Source: Burkholderia catarinensis
GTDB taxonomy: Bacteria > Pseudomonadota > Gammaproteobacteria > Burkholderiales > Burkholderiaceae
Reading direction: 5' to 3'
Length of the DNA stretch: 33,244 nucleotides
NCBI RefSeq assembly: GCF_001883705.2
Contig: NZ_MDEQ02000045.1
Location: forward strand, 1 to 33,244
This document shows, piece after piece, positions 23,612 through 31,367 of this stretch. Both the position numbers and the translations under genes were made by a program. The notes under the pieces were generated by a model, which saw nothing but the letters and a program-made list of their open reading frames with translations, searched no databases and had not been told where the DNA came from. How positions within the stretch are numbered: the stretch's first letter is position 1; every line of letters starts with the position of its first letter.

Positions 23612-24616
23612 TCAGTATGTTGGGGAAGCCTGCGCGGGTGCGTTCGCCTCGACGGCCTGCAGCAACTGCGCGGCCACCGAGATCGCAATGACTTCGGGCG
23701 CCTTGTCGATGATGCCTTCGACACCAATCGGGCAGCGCATCCGCGCGACCTGGGCCGGGTCGATGCCGATCGCCGCGAGGCGATGATCGAACTGCACGCG
23801 TTTCGCGTGCGAGCCGGTCATCCCAAAGTATGCGTAGTCGCCGCGCCGCAGGATGCGCTCGGCCAGCATGAAATCGAGTGCGTGGTCATGCGTCATCACG
23901 ACGAAGTAGGACTGCGGCGGCGCCGCGTCGACGGCATCCGCCGGGGCAGCGGCCGCGTCGATCGCGAGATTGCCGATGCCGGCGAGCACGTCGGCCGGCG
24001 GGAACACCGCATCGAGACCGTCGATCCAGCGCACGTGGCACGGCAGCGTCGCCAGTATCTTCACGAGCGCGGTGCCGATGTGCCCGGCGCCGAACAGCAT
24101 GACGGGGAACGCATACGGCGCGATCGTTTCGGTCATCAGCGACACGCCGCCGGTTTCCCACAGCAGGCAGTCGGCACGCGCGGCTTCCGATTCGGGCTCG
24201 CTCAGCAGCGGCGCGCCCGGCGCGGGGCCGAATGATACGCTACGCACGGTCGCGGCGCCGGCCGCGACGCGTTTCGCGAGCGACATGATCCAGCCGAGAT
24301 CGCCGACGTCGAGCCGCTCGAACGCGAGCACGACCGCACCGCCGCAGCACTGGCCGAGGCTCGGGCCGAGCGCGAGCCGCTCGAGCCTGCGCGCGTGGGG
24401 CACGTGCGCACCATCCTTCAGCAGATGCCGTGCGATCTCGATCGCTTTCCATTCCAGGTGACCGCCGCCGATCGTATGGCGGGCCGTGTCGCGCGTGACG
24501 AGCATCTTGGTGCCGGCTTCACGCGGCGCGGAGCCGTCGGTGTGCGCGACCGTCACGAGCACGGCCGCTTCGCCGTGCGCAAGCAGTTGCTGCAGATCGC
24601 CGAGCCAGGCTTCCAT
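23612..24616 (-). CDS. xdhC: Xanthine dehydrogenase accessory protein XdhC
   Basis: A 334-residue cytoplasmic protein. XdhC binds molybdenum cofactor, promotes its sulfuration and inserts it into XdhB. The N-terminal XdhC/CoxI domain shows GSAPREAGTKMLV (~28-40), TIGGGHLEWKAIEIA and GPSLGQCCGGAV. The C-terminal Rossmann domain has VMLFGAGHIGTALVKIL, MTHDHALDFML and GMTGSHAKR. The start at 24616 follows GGAGCG. xdhA and xdhB, which often sit just upstream, are not here: upstream is about 640 nt without a clear gene, then dsbB. So xdhC appears to lead its own transcript with the deaminase (18-nt gap) and guaD. Confidence 0.92.
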   Translation of the reverse strand: MEAWLGDLQQLLAHGEAAVLVTVAHTDGSAPREAGTKMLVTRDTARHTIGGGHLEWKAIEIARHLLKDGAHVPHARRLERLALGPSLGQCCGGAVVLAFERLDVGDLGWIMSLAKRVAAGAATVRSVSFGPAPGAPLLSEPESEAARADCLLWETGGVSLMTETIAPYAFPVMLFGAGHIGTALVKILATLPCHVRWIDGLDAVFPPADVLAGIGNLAIDAAAAPADAVDAAPPQSYFVVMTHDHALDFMLAERILRRGDYAYFGMTGSHAKRVQFDHRLAAIGIDPAQVARMRCPIGVEGIIDKAPEVIAISVAAQLLQAVEANAPAQASPTY

Positions 24617-24819
24617 CAGCACGCTCCGTTCGGGACGACGCGGCACGACACGCGGCGCGGGCTGGCGGGCGCGGCGGCAACGAGGACGGACGGGAGCGGG
24701 GCAGGCCGGCCGCACGGCCAATGCGGTGCGGCGGCAGCGCGCCGACGGCGCGCGCGAACGACGCCGCCGGACGCGCGGACGCCATGAGGGTGACGGATGC
24801 GGATGGTTTGCGTTGTCAT
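24616..24819 (-). CDS. Doubtful short ORF upstream of xdhC
   Basis: A 67-codon frame starting MTTQTIRIRHPHGVRASGG. Its TGA shares a base with the xdhC ATG (TGATG). Very Arg/Pro/Ala-rich with no family match. The Shine-Dalgarno is weak. It could be a coupled leader ORF but is as likely to be chance. Confidence 0.2.
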   Translation of the reverse strand: MTTQTIRIRHPHGVRASGGVVRARRRRAAAAPHWPCGRPAPLPSVLVAAAPASPRRVSCRVVPNGAC

Positions 24820-24940
24820 GATGAATCCAGTCGACATTGCGGATCGGGCGCGCGTTACGCAGGGGGTGGTGAGACCGCCTGGCCTCGCGCACGTAGATCG
24901 CCATCCAGTCCCGAAGATAGCACCGCAAGGCGACGGGAAC

Positions 24941-24956
24941 ATCACCGGGCGGTGAT
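24941..24956. promoter_or_regulatory. Perfect palindrome, candidate operator of the purine-catabolism genes
   Basis: ATCACCG-GG-CGGTGAT, seven-base arms and a two-base centre. If the -10 at 24919-24914 is right, transcription starts near 24907 and the palindrome is centred near -41.5, overlapping the -35 position. That fits a class II activator or a repressor. The regulator is unknown. Confidence 0.5.
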
Positions 24957-24977
24957 CCGGGCTATCAGGAGGCGATC

Positions 24978-25049
24978 ATGTCGATCATAGGCCCGTCGCG
25001 CGGGGTCAGGGTGCCGATGCGTGCACATCGGGCCGAAACGCAGGCGTGA
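24978..25049 (+). CDS. Micro-ORF with a perfect Shine-Dalgarno
   Basis: A 23-codon frame, MSIIGPSRGVRVPMRAHRAE and three more residues, with AGGAGG at 24967-24972 ideally spaced before the ATG. It is divergent from xdhC and 21 bases from the palindrome. No downstream plus-strand gene exists to be attenuated, so its role, if any, is unclear. Confidence 0.3.
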   Translation: MSIIGPSRGVRVPMRAHRAETQA

Positions 25050-25252
25050 CGGGGCGTGGGTGCGCAAGCCGCGCGACGCGCGTTCGCCCGGATATCCGGG
25101 CGGCGGTGGAGTAGGTGTTTACGCGTGGCCGGCAAGGTGCGGCCGGCAGAAGCATCGGTCAGAGCCGGAGGATGACGAACCGGCGGGACGAACCGGCCGC
25201 GCACGGCACGATCGATCGGGCCGCGCGCGCCGGGGGCCGGAAAAGCGGCCGG

Positions 25253-25765
25253 TCAGCCCGCGAGCTTGCGGCGATGGCGCCAGAGGCTCGCGACGACCGC
25301 AATCAGGATCGCGGCGAAGCCGATCAGCGCCCAGCCGGGTAGCAGGATGCCGAAGATCGGCGGATAGACGGTCTCGCACAGCCCGGCGACCTTGAACATG
25401 CCGGGGAACCACTGCGCGGGCGGCAGGCTGTCGACGATCGGCTGCAGCGTGTCGAAGCCGCAGCTGAAGCCCGGATTCATCTGGATCGACAGGTGCCGCG
25501 CGGCCGTGCCGACGCCGCCGGCCGCGGCGATCGCGATCAGCAGTTCGAGCCCCCAGATGACGCGCCAGTTGCGGATCCCGGCGGCCAGGAACGCGAAGAT
25601 CCCGATCGCGCAGAAGAAGTAGCGCTGGATGATGCACAGCGGGCACGGATCTTCGTTCTTCACGTACTGCAGGTACAGCGCACCGGCCAGCAGGGCGATG
25701 CACACCCATCCGAGCAGCATCAGCAGGCGGCGTTCGCGGCGTAGCGCAAGCGTGTAGTCGTTCAT
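25253..25765 (-). CDS. dsbB: Disulfide bond formation protein B
   Basis: A 170-residue inner-membrane protein with four predicted helices. DsbB reoxidises periplasmic DsbA and passes electrons to ubiquinone. Both cysteine pairs are present: C41/C44 in DPCPLCIIQR, and C102 (GFSCGFD) with C130 (GLCETVYPP), almost the same numbering as E. coli (41, 44, 104, 130). R48 beside the first pair, needed for quinone use, is also there. The start at 25765 (MNDYTLALRRERRLL) follows GAGGAACC at a slightly long distance; 31 further upstream codons lack family similarity. It is probably monocistronic. Confidence 0.95.
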   Translation of the reverse strand: MNDYTLALRRERRLLMLLGWVCIALLAGALYLQYVKNEDPCPLCIIQRYFFCAIGIFAFLAAGIRNWRVIWGLELLIAIAAAGGVGTAARHLSIQMNPGFSCGFDTLQPIVDSLPPAQWFPGMFKVAGLCETVYPPIFGILLPGWALIGFAAILIAVVASLWRHRRKLAG

Positions 25766-25903
25766 GTCGGCGGGGTTCCTCGTGGGTCGGTCCGGAAAAC
25801 AATCGCGCGATTTTAGCGCGAACGGTCTGGCACGAAACTGACAGCGCGCGTGCGGCACCCTGCCGCACCGTGCGCGCCGCCCGCCGGCGGACGGTTGGTG
25901 CGG

Positions 25904-27280
25904 TCAGCGGATCGTGTTCAGCACGGCCTCGACCGACTGGCCGATCGCGAGCAGCGCGTCGTCGCGATGCGGTGCCGCCGCGAGCATCAGGCCGACCGGC
26001 GCCGCGTCGCGCGGATGGCACGGCAGCGACAGCGCGCACGCGTCGAGGAAGTTGAACGCGCTCGGGTTGCGCAGGATCAGCGCATTGGTGCGCGTGAACG
26101 CGGCGTCGTCCGCTTCGAGTTCGGCGATGCGCGGCGGCACGACCGGCACCGTCGGCGCGACGAGCGCATCGAAGCGCGACCAGACTGTGTGTGCGGCTTC
26201 GTCGAGCATCGCGGCGCGCGCGGCGAGCAGGTCGAGATAGTCGGCCGCGCTCGCGGGTTCGCCCTTCAGGATCCGCGTGAGCACGCGCGGGTCGTACCGG
26301 TCGCGGTGTTGCGCGAGCAGCGGGCGATGCCACGCGTAGGCCTCGATCGGCGAGAAGCCGAAGCGGTTGAGGTCCGGCAGCCGGTCGAGCGCGGGGAAGC
26401 GCACTTCCGTGACGATCGCGCCGGCGGCCTCGAGATGCTTGAGCGCGGCGTCGAGCGCGGCCGCGACGTCGGCATCGACGCCGTCCGTCACGTAGTTCGT
26501 CAGCACGCCGAGCCGCACGCCTTCGAGCGGCCGGGCGGCCGGCACGTGCGGTTCGAGGCCCGCGAGCATCCGGTCGACGAGTGCGCAGCATGCGACCGTC
26601 AGGCCGATCGGGCCGAACGAGTCGAGCGTCGTCGACAGCGGCACGCCGCCTTGCGTCGGGATCCGGCTCGCGGTCGGCTTGAAGCCCGTCAGCCCGCACA
26701 GTGCGGCCGGAATGCGGATCGAGCCGCCCGTGTCGGTGCCGAGCGCGACAGCGGCCATCCCGTCGGCGACGGACGCGGCCGCGCCGGACGACGAGCCGCC
26801 GGAAATCCGCGCATCGCCGGGCACGTCGCGATGGTACGGCGAGCGCGGATTGCCGAAGTGCGGGTTCAGCCCGAGCCCCGAGAACGCGAACTCGCTCATG
26901 TTGGTGCGGCCGACCAGCACCGCGCCCGCGCGCTTGAGCCGCGCGACGGCGACTGCGTCGGTACGCGCGGCCGGCGCACCCTCGAGCACGCGCGAACCCG
27001 CGCGCGTCACCTGGCCCGCGACGTCGAACAGGTCCTTGACCGACACGGGAATGCCCGCGAGCGGCGACAGCACGGTGCCCGCGGCGCGCAGCCGGTCGTG
27101 CGCATCGGCGGCCGCGCGCGCGTTGCCGGCATCGACTTCGGTGAAGACGACGGCGCCCTGGCCCGACGGATCGGCGATCCGGTCGAGCGCGGTGTCGACG
27201 AGCGCGCGGCTCGTGGTCCGGCCGGCTGCGAGATCGGCGGCGAGCTGGGCGAGCGGGGGAAAGGGCGTGAAAGTGGTCAT
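25904..27280 (-). CDS. Amidase-signature family hydrolase
   Basis: A 458-residue protein with the Ser-cisSer-Lys triad: K82 in IPVSVKDLFD, the cis-serine in ISGGSSSGAAAS (160-170) and the nucleophile S187 in GTDTGGSIRIPAA. The fold spans the whole protein. The family hydrolyses amides, and some members are GatA-like, but gatB/gatC are absent and a regulator gene lies directly upstream, so this is a catabolic amidase rather than Asp/Glu-tRNA amidotransferase subunit A. The substrate is unknown. The start at 27280 lies 7 nt after the GntR stop and has no Shine-Dalgarno of its own, implying translational coupling. Confidence 0.9.
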   Translation of the reverse strand: MTTFTPFPPLAQLAADLAAGRTTSRALVDTALDRIADPSGQGAVVFTEVDAGNARAAADAHDRLRAAGTVLSPLAGIPVSVKDLFDVAGQVTRAGSRVLEGAPAARTDAVAVARLKRAGAVLVGRTNMSEFAFSGLGLNPHFGNPRSPYHRDVPGDARISGGSSSGAAASVADGMAAVALGTDTGGSIRIPAALCGLTGFKPTASRIPTQGGVPLSTTLDSFGPIGLTVACCALVDRMLAGLEPHVPAARPLEGVRLGVLTNYVTDGVDADVAAALDAALKHLEAAGAIVTEVRFPALDRLPDLNRFGFSPIEAYAWHRPLLAQHRDRYDPRVLTRILKGEPASAADYLDLLAARAAMLDEAAHTVWSRFDALVAPTVPVVPPRIAELEADDAAFTRTNALILRNPSAFNFLDACALSLPCHPRDAAPVGLMLAAAPHRDDALLAIGQSVEAVLNTIR

Positions 27281-27287
27281 GAGCGGC

Positions 27288-27968
27288 TCAGGGGCGAAGA
27301 TGTTGAAGAAGCGTGGAGCGGAACGAGTCGATATGGCCTTCGACGGCCGCGCGTGCGCCGGCGGCATCGTGCGCGGACAGCCGTTCGAACAGTTCGCGAT
27401 GCTCGAGCTGGACGTCGGCGAGATGGTGAGGTTCGGACAGCGTGACGAACCAGAAGCGCAGCGAGCGCTCGTGCAGCGCACGCAGGATTTCGGCGAGGAC
27501 CGCATTGCGCGCGGCCGCGGCGATCGCCTGGTGAAGTGCGCGGTCGAGTTCCATCATGCCCTCGACGTCGTGCGTGTCGACGCAGGCCTGTCCGTCGTCG
27601 AGCAGCGCAGCCATGCGCGCGAGATCGTCGGGTGTCGCATGGCGCGCGGCGAGTTCGGCGCAGTGCGCTTCGTTGATGCGCCGCACGTCGATCACCGCGA
27701 CGATGTCGTCGAGCGACAGCGGTTGCACCATCAACCCCTTGCGCGGCATCACGGACAGCAGCCCCTCGAGCACGAGCCGATGCACGGCCTGGTGCACCGG
27801 CGTGCGGCCGATCCCGGTGCGCGCGACGAGGTCCGCTTCGTTGAGCGCGGCGCCCGGCTTCAGGCGCATCGTGATGATGTCGCGCTGGATCAGCGCGTAC
27901 GCGCGGTCGGCGAGGCTGACCGTCGACGCGGCGCGCCGGTCGCGGGTAACGTCGGCCAGGGCATTCAT
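27288..27968 (-). CDS. GntR-family transcriptional regulator with FCD domain
   Basis: A 226-residue protein. The N-terminal winged helix-turn-helix (residues ~18-82) shows LADRAYALIQRDIITMRLKPG, LNEADLVARTGIGRTPVHQAVHRLVLEGLL and MPRKGLMV. The C-terminal FCD domain (~90-220) is helical with the D/H metal-ligand pattern (ELDRALHQAI, EHRELFERL, VEGHIDSF), the effector pocket for carboxylic acids in many relatives. The start at 27968 is the first ATG after the promoter. It is co-transcribed with the amidase; two palindromes over its promoter suggest autoregulation. Confidence 0.9.
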   Translation of the reverse strand: MNALADVTRDRRAASTVSLADRAYALIQRDIITMRLKPGAALNEADLVARTGIGRTPVHQAVHRLVLEGLLSVMPRKGLMVQPLSLDDIVAVIDVRRINEAHCAELAARHATPDDLARMAALLDDGQACVDTHDVEGMMELDRALHQAIAAAARNAVLAEILRALHERSLRFWFVTLSEPHHLADVQLEHRELFERLSAHDAAGARAAVEGHIDSFRSTLLQHLRP

Positions 27969-28041
27969 GCGGGTTGTGGCACGGCGGCCGGACGGGGCGC
28001 GATCATGGCGTGGGCGTTCGGAAAGCGTGGACGGTATCTGG

Positions 28042-28073
28042 ATATTATTGTGATATATCACTGGTGTCCAGTG
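28042..28073 (-). promoter_or_regulatory. gntR promoter with overlapping operators
   Basis: On the minus strand -35 TGGACA (28070-28065) and -10 TAATAT (28047-28042) with a 17-nt spacer. The palindrome GTGATATATCAC (28050-28061) fills the spacer, and a second one, CACTGG-TGT-CCAGTG (28059-28073), covers the -35. A bound regulator would block polymerase, so autorepression is the simplest reading. Confidence 0.65.
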
Positions 28074-28142
28074 CCGGCGACCAGACGTCGGTATCGTCGG
28101 CGCGCGAACGGGGACGCTCCCCGGCGCGGTTTGCCGCCGACT

Positions 28143-28168
28143 TGCAACAATATCGACAGGATGTTGCA
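28143..28168. promoter_or_regulatory. Inverted repeat upstream of the PuuD-like gene
   Basis: TGCAACA (28143-28149) and TGTTGCA (28162-28168), 12-nt spacer, just upstream of the predicted -35 of the PuuD-like gene and centred near -52. This is the place of an activator site. Chance occurrence is possible. Confidence 0.35.
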
Positions 28169-28171
28169 GGT

Positions 28172-28201
28172 TTGCCGCTCGATCGTGCACTGAAGCATAA
28201 T
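28172..28201 (+). promoter_or_regulatory. Promoter of the PuuD-like gene
   Basis: -35 TTGCCG (28172-28177) and -10 CATAAT (28196-28201) with an 18-nt spacer; predicted start near 28208 and a leader of ~41 nt. Confidence 0.55.
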
Positions 28202-28248
28202 GAATCCTCGTCTATTCATACGCGTGAGCGACGTACCAGACCATCGTC

Positions 28249-29436
28249 ATGAGCGAAAACACGCCTTCCCAGGCCGGTCTGCCCGGCACCTCTTCCGTTT
28301 CTTCCGGTTTCCCCCGTTCCGATCCGGCGAAAACGCCCGATGCGCCGGCAGCGCAGGCTGCCGCGCAGAACGTCGCCGCGGACGGCGCGTCGCCGGTCAC
28401 GGCAGCGTCCGAGCCGGGCGCGCCCGGCGCGACGGGCGCCGCTGGCAATGGCGCTGCCGCGCCGTCGCCGAAGCCTGGCGCGCCGCCGCCCGGGTTCGGC
28501 GCGCCGCCCGATTTCGACACGCCGCGCCCGCCGCCCGCGAACGCGCAGAATGCACCGCCGGCCTACCTGAAGCAGAGCGACACGCCGTGGTCGGTGTTTG
28601 GCCGGATCGTGGCCGCGCGCGCGCGCCGGCTGTTCGACCGCGCTGGCCAGCGCATCACGCAGCGTACGCTGCGCATCGGCGTGTCGGCGCGGATCTTCCA
28701 TCCGGAACCGGGTGCGAAGGGGCTGCGGGGCAAGACGCTGCAGTATCTCGAGGAATCGATCGCACACTGGGTGATGTCGCGCGACGTGCTCGTGTTCATG
28801 ATTCCGACCGTTGGCCATCAGGGCATGATTCACCCGAGCAACATCCGCCTGCGCGACTACGCGAAGCATCTCGACGGCCTGCTGCTGCAAGGCGGCGCCG
28901 ACGTGTCGCCGCAAACCTACGCGGCGTCGGACGCCCGCCCCGAATGGCCGGGCGATCGCGTGCGCGACATGTACGAACTCGAGTTGCTGCACGAGTTCGT
29001 CGAGTCCGGCAAACCCGTCCTCGGCGTGTGTCGTGGCTGCCAACTGATCAACGTCGCGTTCGGCGGCTCGCTGTACCAGGACATCGCCACCGATGTGCCG
29101 ACCGCGAATGCGCACGTGAGCGAGCATTACGACCAGCATCGCCACGCGATTCGTTTCCCCGACTCGTCGACGCTCGCGAGCATGTTCCCTGGGCGCAGCG
29201 AAGCGATCGTCAACTCGATCCACCATCAGGCGATCCGCGATCTCGGCCGCGATCTGAACATCGAGGCCGTGTCGGCCGGCGACGGGATCATCGAAGGCAT
29301 TCGCCACCGGCGTTCGCCGTTCGTCGTCGGCGTGCAATGGCACCCGGAGTTCCATCGTGCGGGCGGCTCGGAATTGCTCGACTGCACGCCGCTGCTCGAT
29401 GCGTTTCTGCGCGCGGCGCGCGAAACCCGCCTGTAG
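28249..29436 (+). CDS. Class I glutamine-amidotransferase-like hydrolase (peptidase C26, PuuD family)
   Basis: A 395-residue protein; the family core is ~250. Residues ~140-385 are the catalytic domain: the nucleophile elbow GVCRGCQ (C261), with H365 and E367 in GVQWHPEFH. The segment LLLQGGADVSPQTY and the LINVAFGGSLYQD that follows the elbow match gamma-glutamyl-GABA hydrolase (PuuD) and relatives, which cleave gamma-glutamyl amides. Residues 1-~108 are Ala/Pro/Gly-rich, without secondary structure and absent from PuuD. The start at 28249 lacks a good Shine-Dalgarno, so a later start was considered, but the extension has normal codon use and a promoter sits just upstream. The substrate is unknown; polyamine genes are not visible nearby. 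Confidence 0.85.
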   Translation: MSENTPSQAGLPGTSSVSSGFPRSDPAKTPDAPAAQAAAQNVAADGASPVTAASEPGAPGATGAAGNGAAAPSPKPGAPPPGFGAPPDFDTPRPPPANAQNAPPAYLKQSDTPWSVFGRIVAARARRLFDRAGQRITQRTLRIGVSARIFHPEPGAKGLRGKTLQYLEESIAHWVMSRDVLVFMIPTVGHQGMIHPSNIRLRDYAKHLDGLLLQGGADVSPQTYAASDARPEWPGDRVRDMYELELLHEFVESGKPVLGVCRGCQLINVAFGGSLYQDIATDVPTANAHVSEHYDQHRHAIRFPDSSTLASMFPGRSEAIVNSIHHQAIRDLGRDLNIEAVSAGDGIIEGIRHRRSPFVVGVQWHPEFHRAGGSELLDCTPLLDAFLRAARETRL

Positions 29437-29466
29437 CCAGCCGCATTTTTCGCGTCGTATGAGGGC

Positions 29467-29508
29467 CGGCCGCATCCTGATAAATTCGAGATGCGGCCGT
29501 TTCGTTTT
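29467..29508 (+). terminator. Terminator of the PuuD-like gene
   Basis: CGGCCGCATC/GATGCGGCCG (29467-29476 with 29490-29499), 13-nt loop, then TTTCGTTTT. Confidence 0.75.
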
Positions 29509-29551
29509 GAACGATAATCGCGAGTTCCGATTCGTTCGCCGGAGTCTGACG

Positions 29552-30250
29552 TTGGCTTTCCAAAATTTTTCCCCTGCACGATGTGCTACGTGGATCGTTG
29601 CACTGGCGGCCTGCGCGCATGCGGGCGCGGCCTGGTCCGCCGACGCGACCGCGCCTGTCGCCGGTACGCGTCCTGCGGTAACGAGCCTGCGCGGCGACGC
29701 GTCGCCGGCGGCATCCGCGTCGGCCGCGACGGACGCAGCAGCGCAAGGCAATGTCGCCGAGCTGACGCAGATGCTGCACGACGGCCGGATCGTCGAAATG
29801 CGCACGACGTACAACGGCAGCTACGGCGCGAGCCTGATGTTCGATCCGCGCGAGATGACGTACTACGTCGCGCTGTTCCAGGACAAGAATCTGTGGCGCG
29901 TGATCCGGTCGCAGGAGAAGAGCCGCGCGGAGATGGTGTACGCGAACTTCGTCCAGCAGACCGTGCAACTTGCCGATATCGAGATCCGTCGTACCGAGCT
30001 GCAGGCGCAGAAGGCGTTTCTCGAGCGCGTGATCGCGCTGCAGGCGAATCGTGCGCAGCAGTTGCAGGCCGACCTGAGCGTCGCGCGCAGCCAGCAGGCC
30101 GAAGTCGCGCAGCGGCAGAGGTCGGCCCAGGAGCAGACGCAGGCACTGCAGGTCGAGAAGCGGGCCGCGCAGTTGCAGTTGCGCGATTTGCAGGAGCAGG
30201 TGCGGCAACTCGAGAAGCAGACCGAGACGGGGCTGCCTGTACACAAGTAA
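29552..30250 (+). CDS. DUF2968 protein, exported, coiled coil
   Basis: A 232-residue precursor. I chose a TTG start at 29552 because GGAG lies 8 bases upstream and translation from there gives a signal peptide (AFQNFSPARCATWIVALAAC... ending near AWSA). The only in-frame ATG upstream lies in the previous terminator, and the next downstream one would remove the signal. Residues ~70-130 hold the conserved part (MLHDGRIVEMRTTYNGSYGA, MTYYVALFQDKNLWRVI). Residues ~130-225 are a long Gln/Ala/Leu-rich coiled coil. The family is largely Burkholderia and of unknown function; an envelope or periplasmic scaffold role is a guess. It is followed by a strong terminator. Confidence 0.8.
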   Translation: MAFQNFSPARCATWIVALAACAHAGAAWSADATAPVAGTRPAVTSLRGDASPAASASAATDAAAQGNVAELTQMLHDGRIVEMRTTYNGSYGASLMFDPREMTYYVALFQDKNLWRVIRSQEKSRAEMVYANFVQQTVQLADIEIRRTELQAQKAFLERVIALQANRAQQLQADLSVARSQQAEVAQRQRSAQEQTQALQVEKRAAQLQLRDLQEQVRQLEKQTETGLPVHK

Positions 30251-30281
30251 CGATTCGTCGGACGGACGGAAGAGACGAGCG

Positions 30282-30314
30282 AAACCCGGCGAAGCGATCT
30301 TCGCCGGGTTTTTT
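30282..30314 (+). terminator. Terminator of the DUF2968 gene
   Basis: AAACCCGGCGAAG/CTTCGCCGGGTTT with loop CGAT, followed by TTTA. Strong. Confidence 0.93.
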
Positions 30315-30326
30315 ATTGGTCGGGCG

Positions 30327-31268
30327 TCAGCGCGTGAACGCGTCCGGCACGTCGGTCAGGCGGCGATGGGACAGTTGCGACGTCCAGTCGAAACCGGCGG
30401 CGGGCGCGTGCGTTGCGCGGGCAGGCCGGGTAGCGTGCAGCGCGCTTGCCATCGCAATCAGCGTGAGCGGATCGTCGAGCGTGCCCGTTGCGCGCGGCGG
30501 CGGGACGAGCCGATCGCGTGTGCGGGTGTCGGCTGCGTTGCTCTGGATCGGCTGACGTGCAGCCAGCCGCTGCACGGTCGGGGGCTGGGGCGGTGCCGCC
30601 GCTTTGCGCTCGCCGTTTGACCGATGCGGCGATGCAGTGGCTGCGCGCTGCACACGGGACGTTGCATTCGGACGAAGCGCTGCCGGACGAAGCGTGACGC
30701 GGTGCGTGCCCGGTGATGATTCGGCGTTTGTCGCGATAGGTGTCACCATCTTGCGCTGCGGTGACGCGTTCGTCGGCGTACCCGGCTGAACCGCGGCGAC
30801 CCGCACGGTACCGGTCGACGTGGCGTGATCCGGTACACCGCCGGCCGTTTGAATCGCGTGCCCGGGCCCGAAACCCGTGGACGGCTCATGCGCGGCGATC
30901 AGCCAGCCGATGATGCCGAGTGCGCCGATGCTCCAGCAGATCGCGGACATCGCGCGCCGGTCACGGGAGCCGCCGGCGGTACGGCGGGAGCGCCGGCCGC
31001 CAGCGGCAGCCTGCGCGACCGGCGCTCCGGCCGAGGTCGGCGCCGACGCCGACACCGCCACGGGCATCGGCTGCCAGCGGCACGCACGGTGCGGCCTGTC
31101 GACGTCGATGCAGGACGTCGACAGTGTCGCGAGGCAATGCTTGCCGGGCCGGGCGCCGGGCGCGCCGCGAAAGGTCCATTCGCGGCCGAACGACGGGATG
31201 TGAGCGAGCGGGGCGACGCGAGGGCGGCCGAGCGCGCCTTCGACGGGGACGAGAGGCGATGGGGTCAT
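30327..31268 (-). CDS. Hypothetical Pro/Ala/Arg-rich membrane protein
   Basis: A 313-residue protein that I do not recognise. The start at 31268 (MTPSPLVPVEGALGRP) has no clear Shine-Dalgarno, and the frame is open 21 codons further up. One transmembrane segment (AICWSIGALGIIGWLIAA, residues ~110-127) follows a basic stretch (RRSRRTAGGSRDRR), which predicts a cytoplasmic N-terminus of ~105 residues and a periplasmic C-terminus of ~185. The periplasmic part is low-complexity and basic, rich in Thr/Pro/Ala/Arg. A small folded end (DDPLTLIAMASALHATRP, then FDWTSQLSHRRLTDVPDAF) looks more conserved. It is convergent with DUF2968 and divergent from the MFS gene. Confidence 0.6.
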   Translation of the reverse strand: MTPSPLVPVEGALGRPRVAPLAHIPSFGREWTFRGAPGARPGKHCLATLSTSCIDVDRPHRACRWQPMPVAVSASAPTSAGAPVAQAAAGGRRSRRTAGGSRDRRAMSAICWSIGALGIIGWLIAAHEPSTGFGPGHAIQTAGGVPDHATSTGTVRVAAVQPGTPTNASPQRKMVTPIATNAESSPGTHRVTLRPAALRPNATSRVQRAATASPHRSNGERKAAAPPQPPTVQRLAARQPIQSNAADTRTRDRLVPPPRATGTLDDPLTLIAMASALHATRPARATHAPAAGFDWTSQLSHRRLTDVPDAFTR

Positions 31269-31367
31269 GAGGGCGGTGCGCCGTGCGACACGGGCAACCG
31301 TGCCGGCCGCGGCGCGGAAATGTCGTCGCAAATCGTGACATTGTGGTCAGTCGGCGAAGGCCGGTCG

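Larger units (their letters stand above)
24820..25252. other. Long intergenic region between dsbB and the xdhC transcript
   Basis: A stretch without a confident gene. It holds a perfect palindrome at 24941-24956, a candidate minus-strand -10 (TATCTT at 24919-24914), and a plus-strand micro-ORF with a perfect Shine-Dalgarno at 24967-25049. The rest (25050-25252) is GC-rich, and I see no terminator, RNA or gene remnant in it. Confidence 0.5.
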
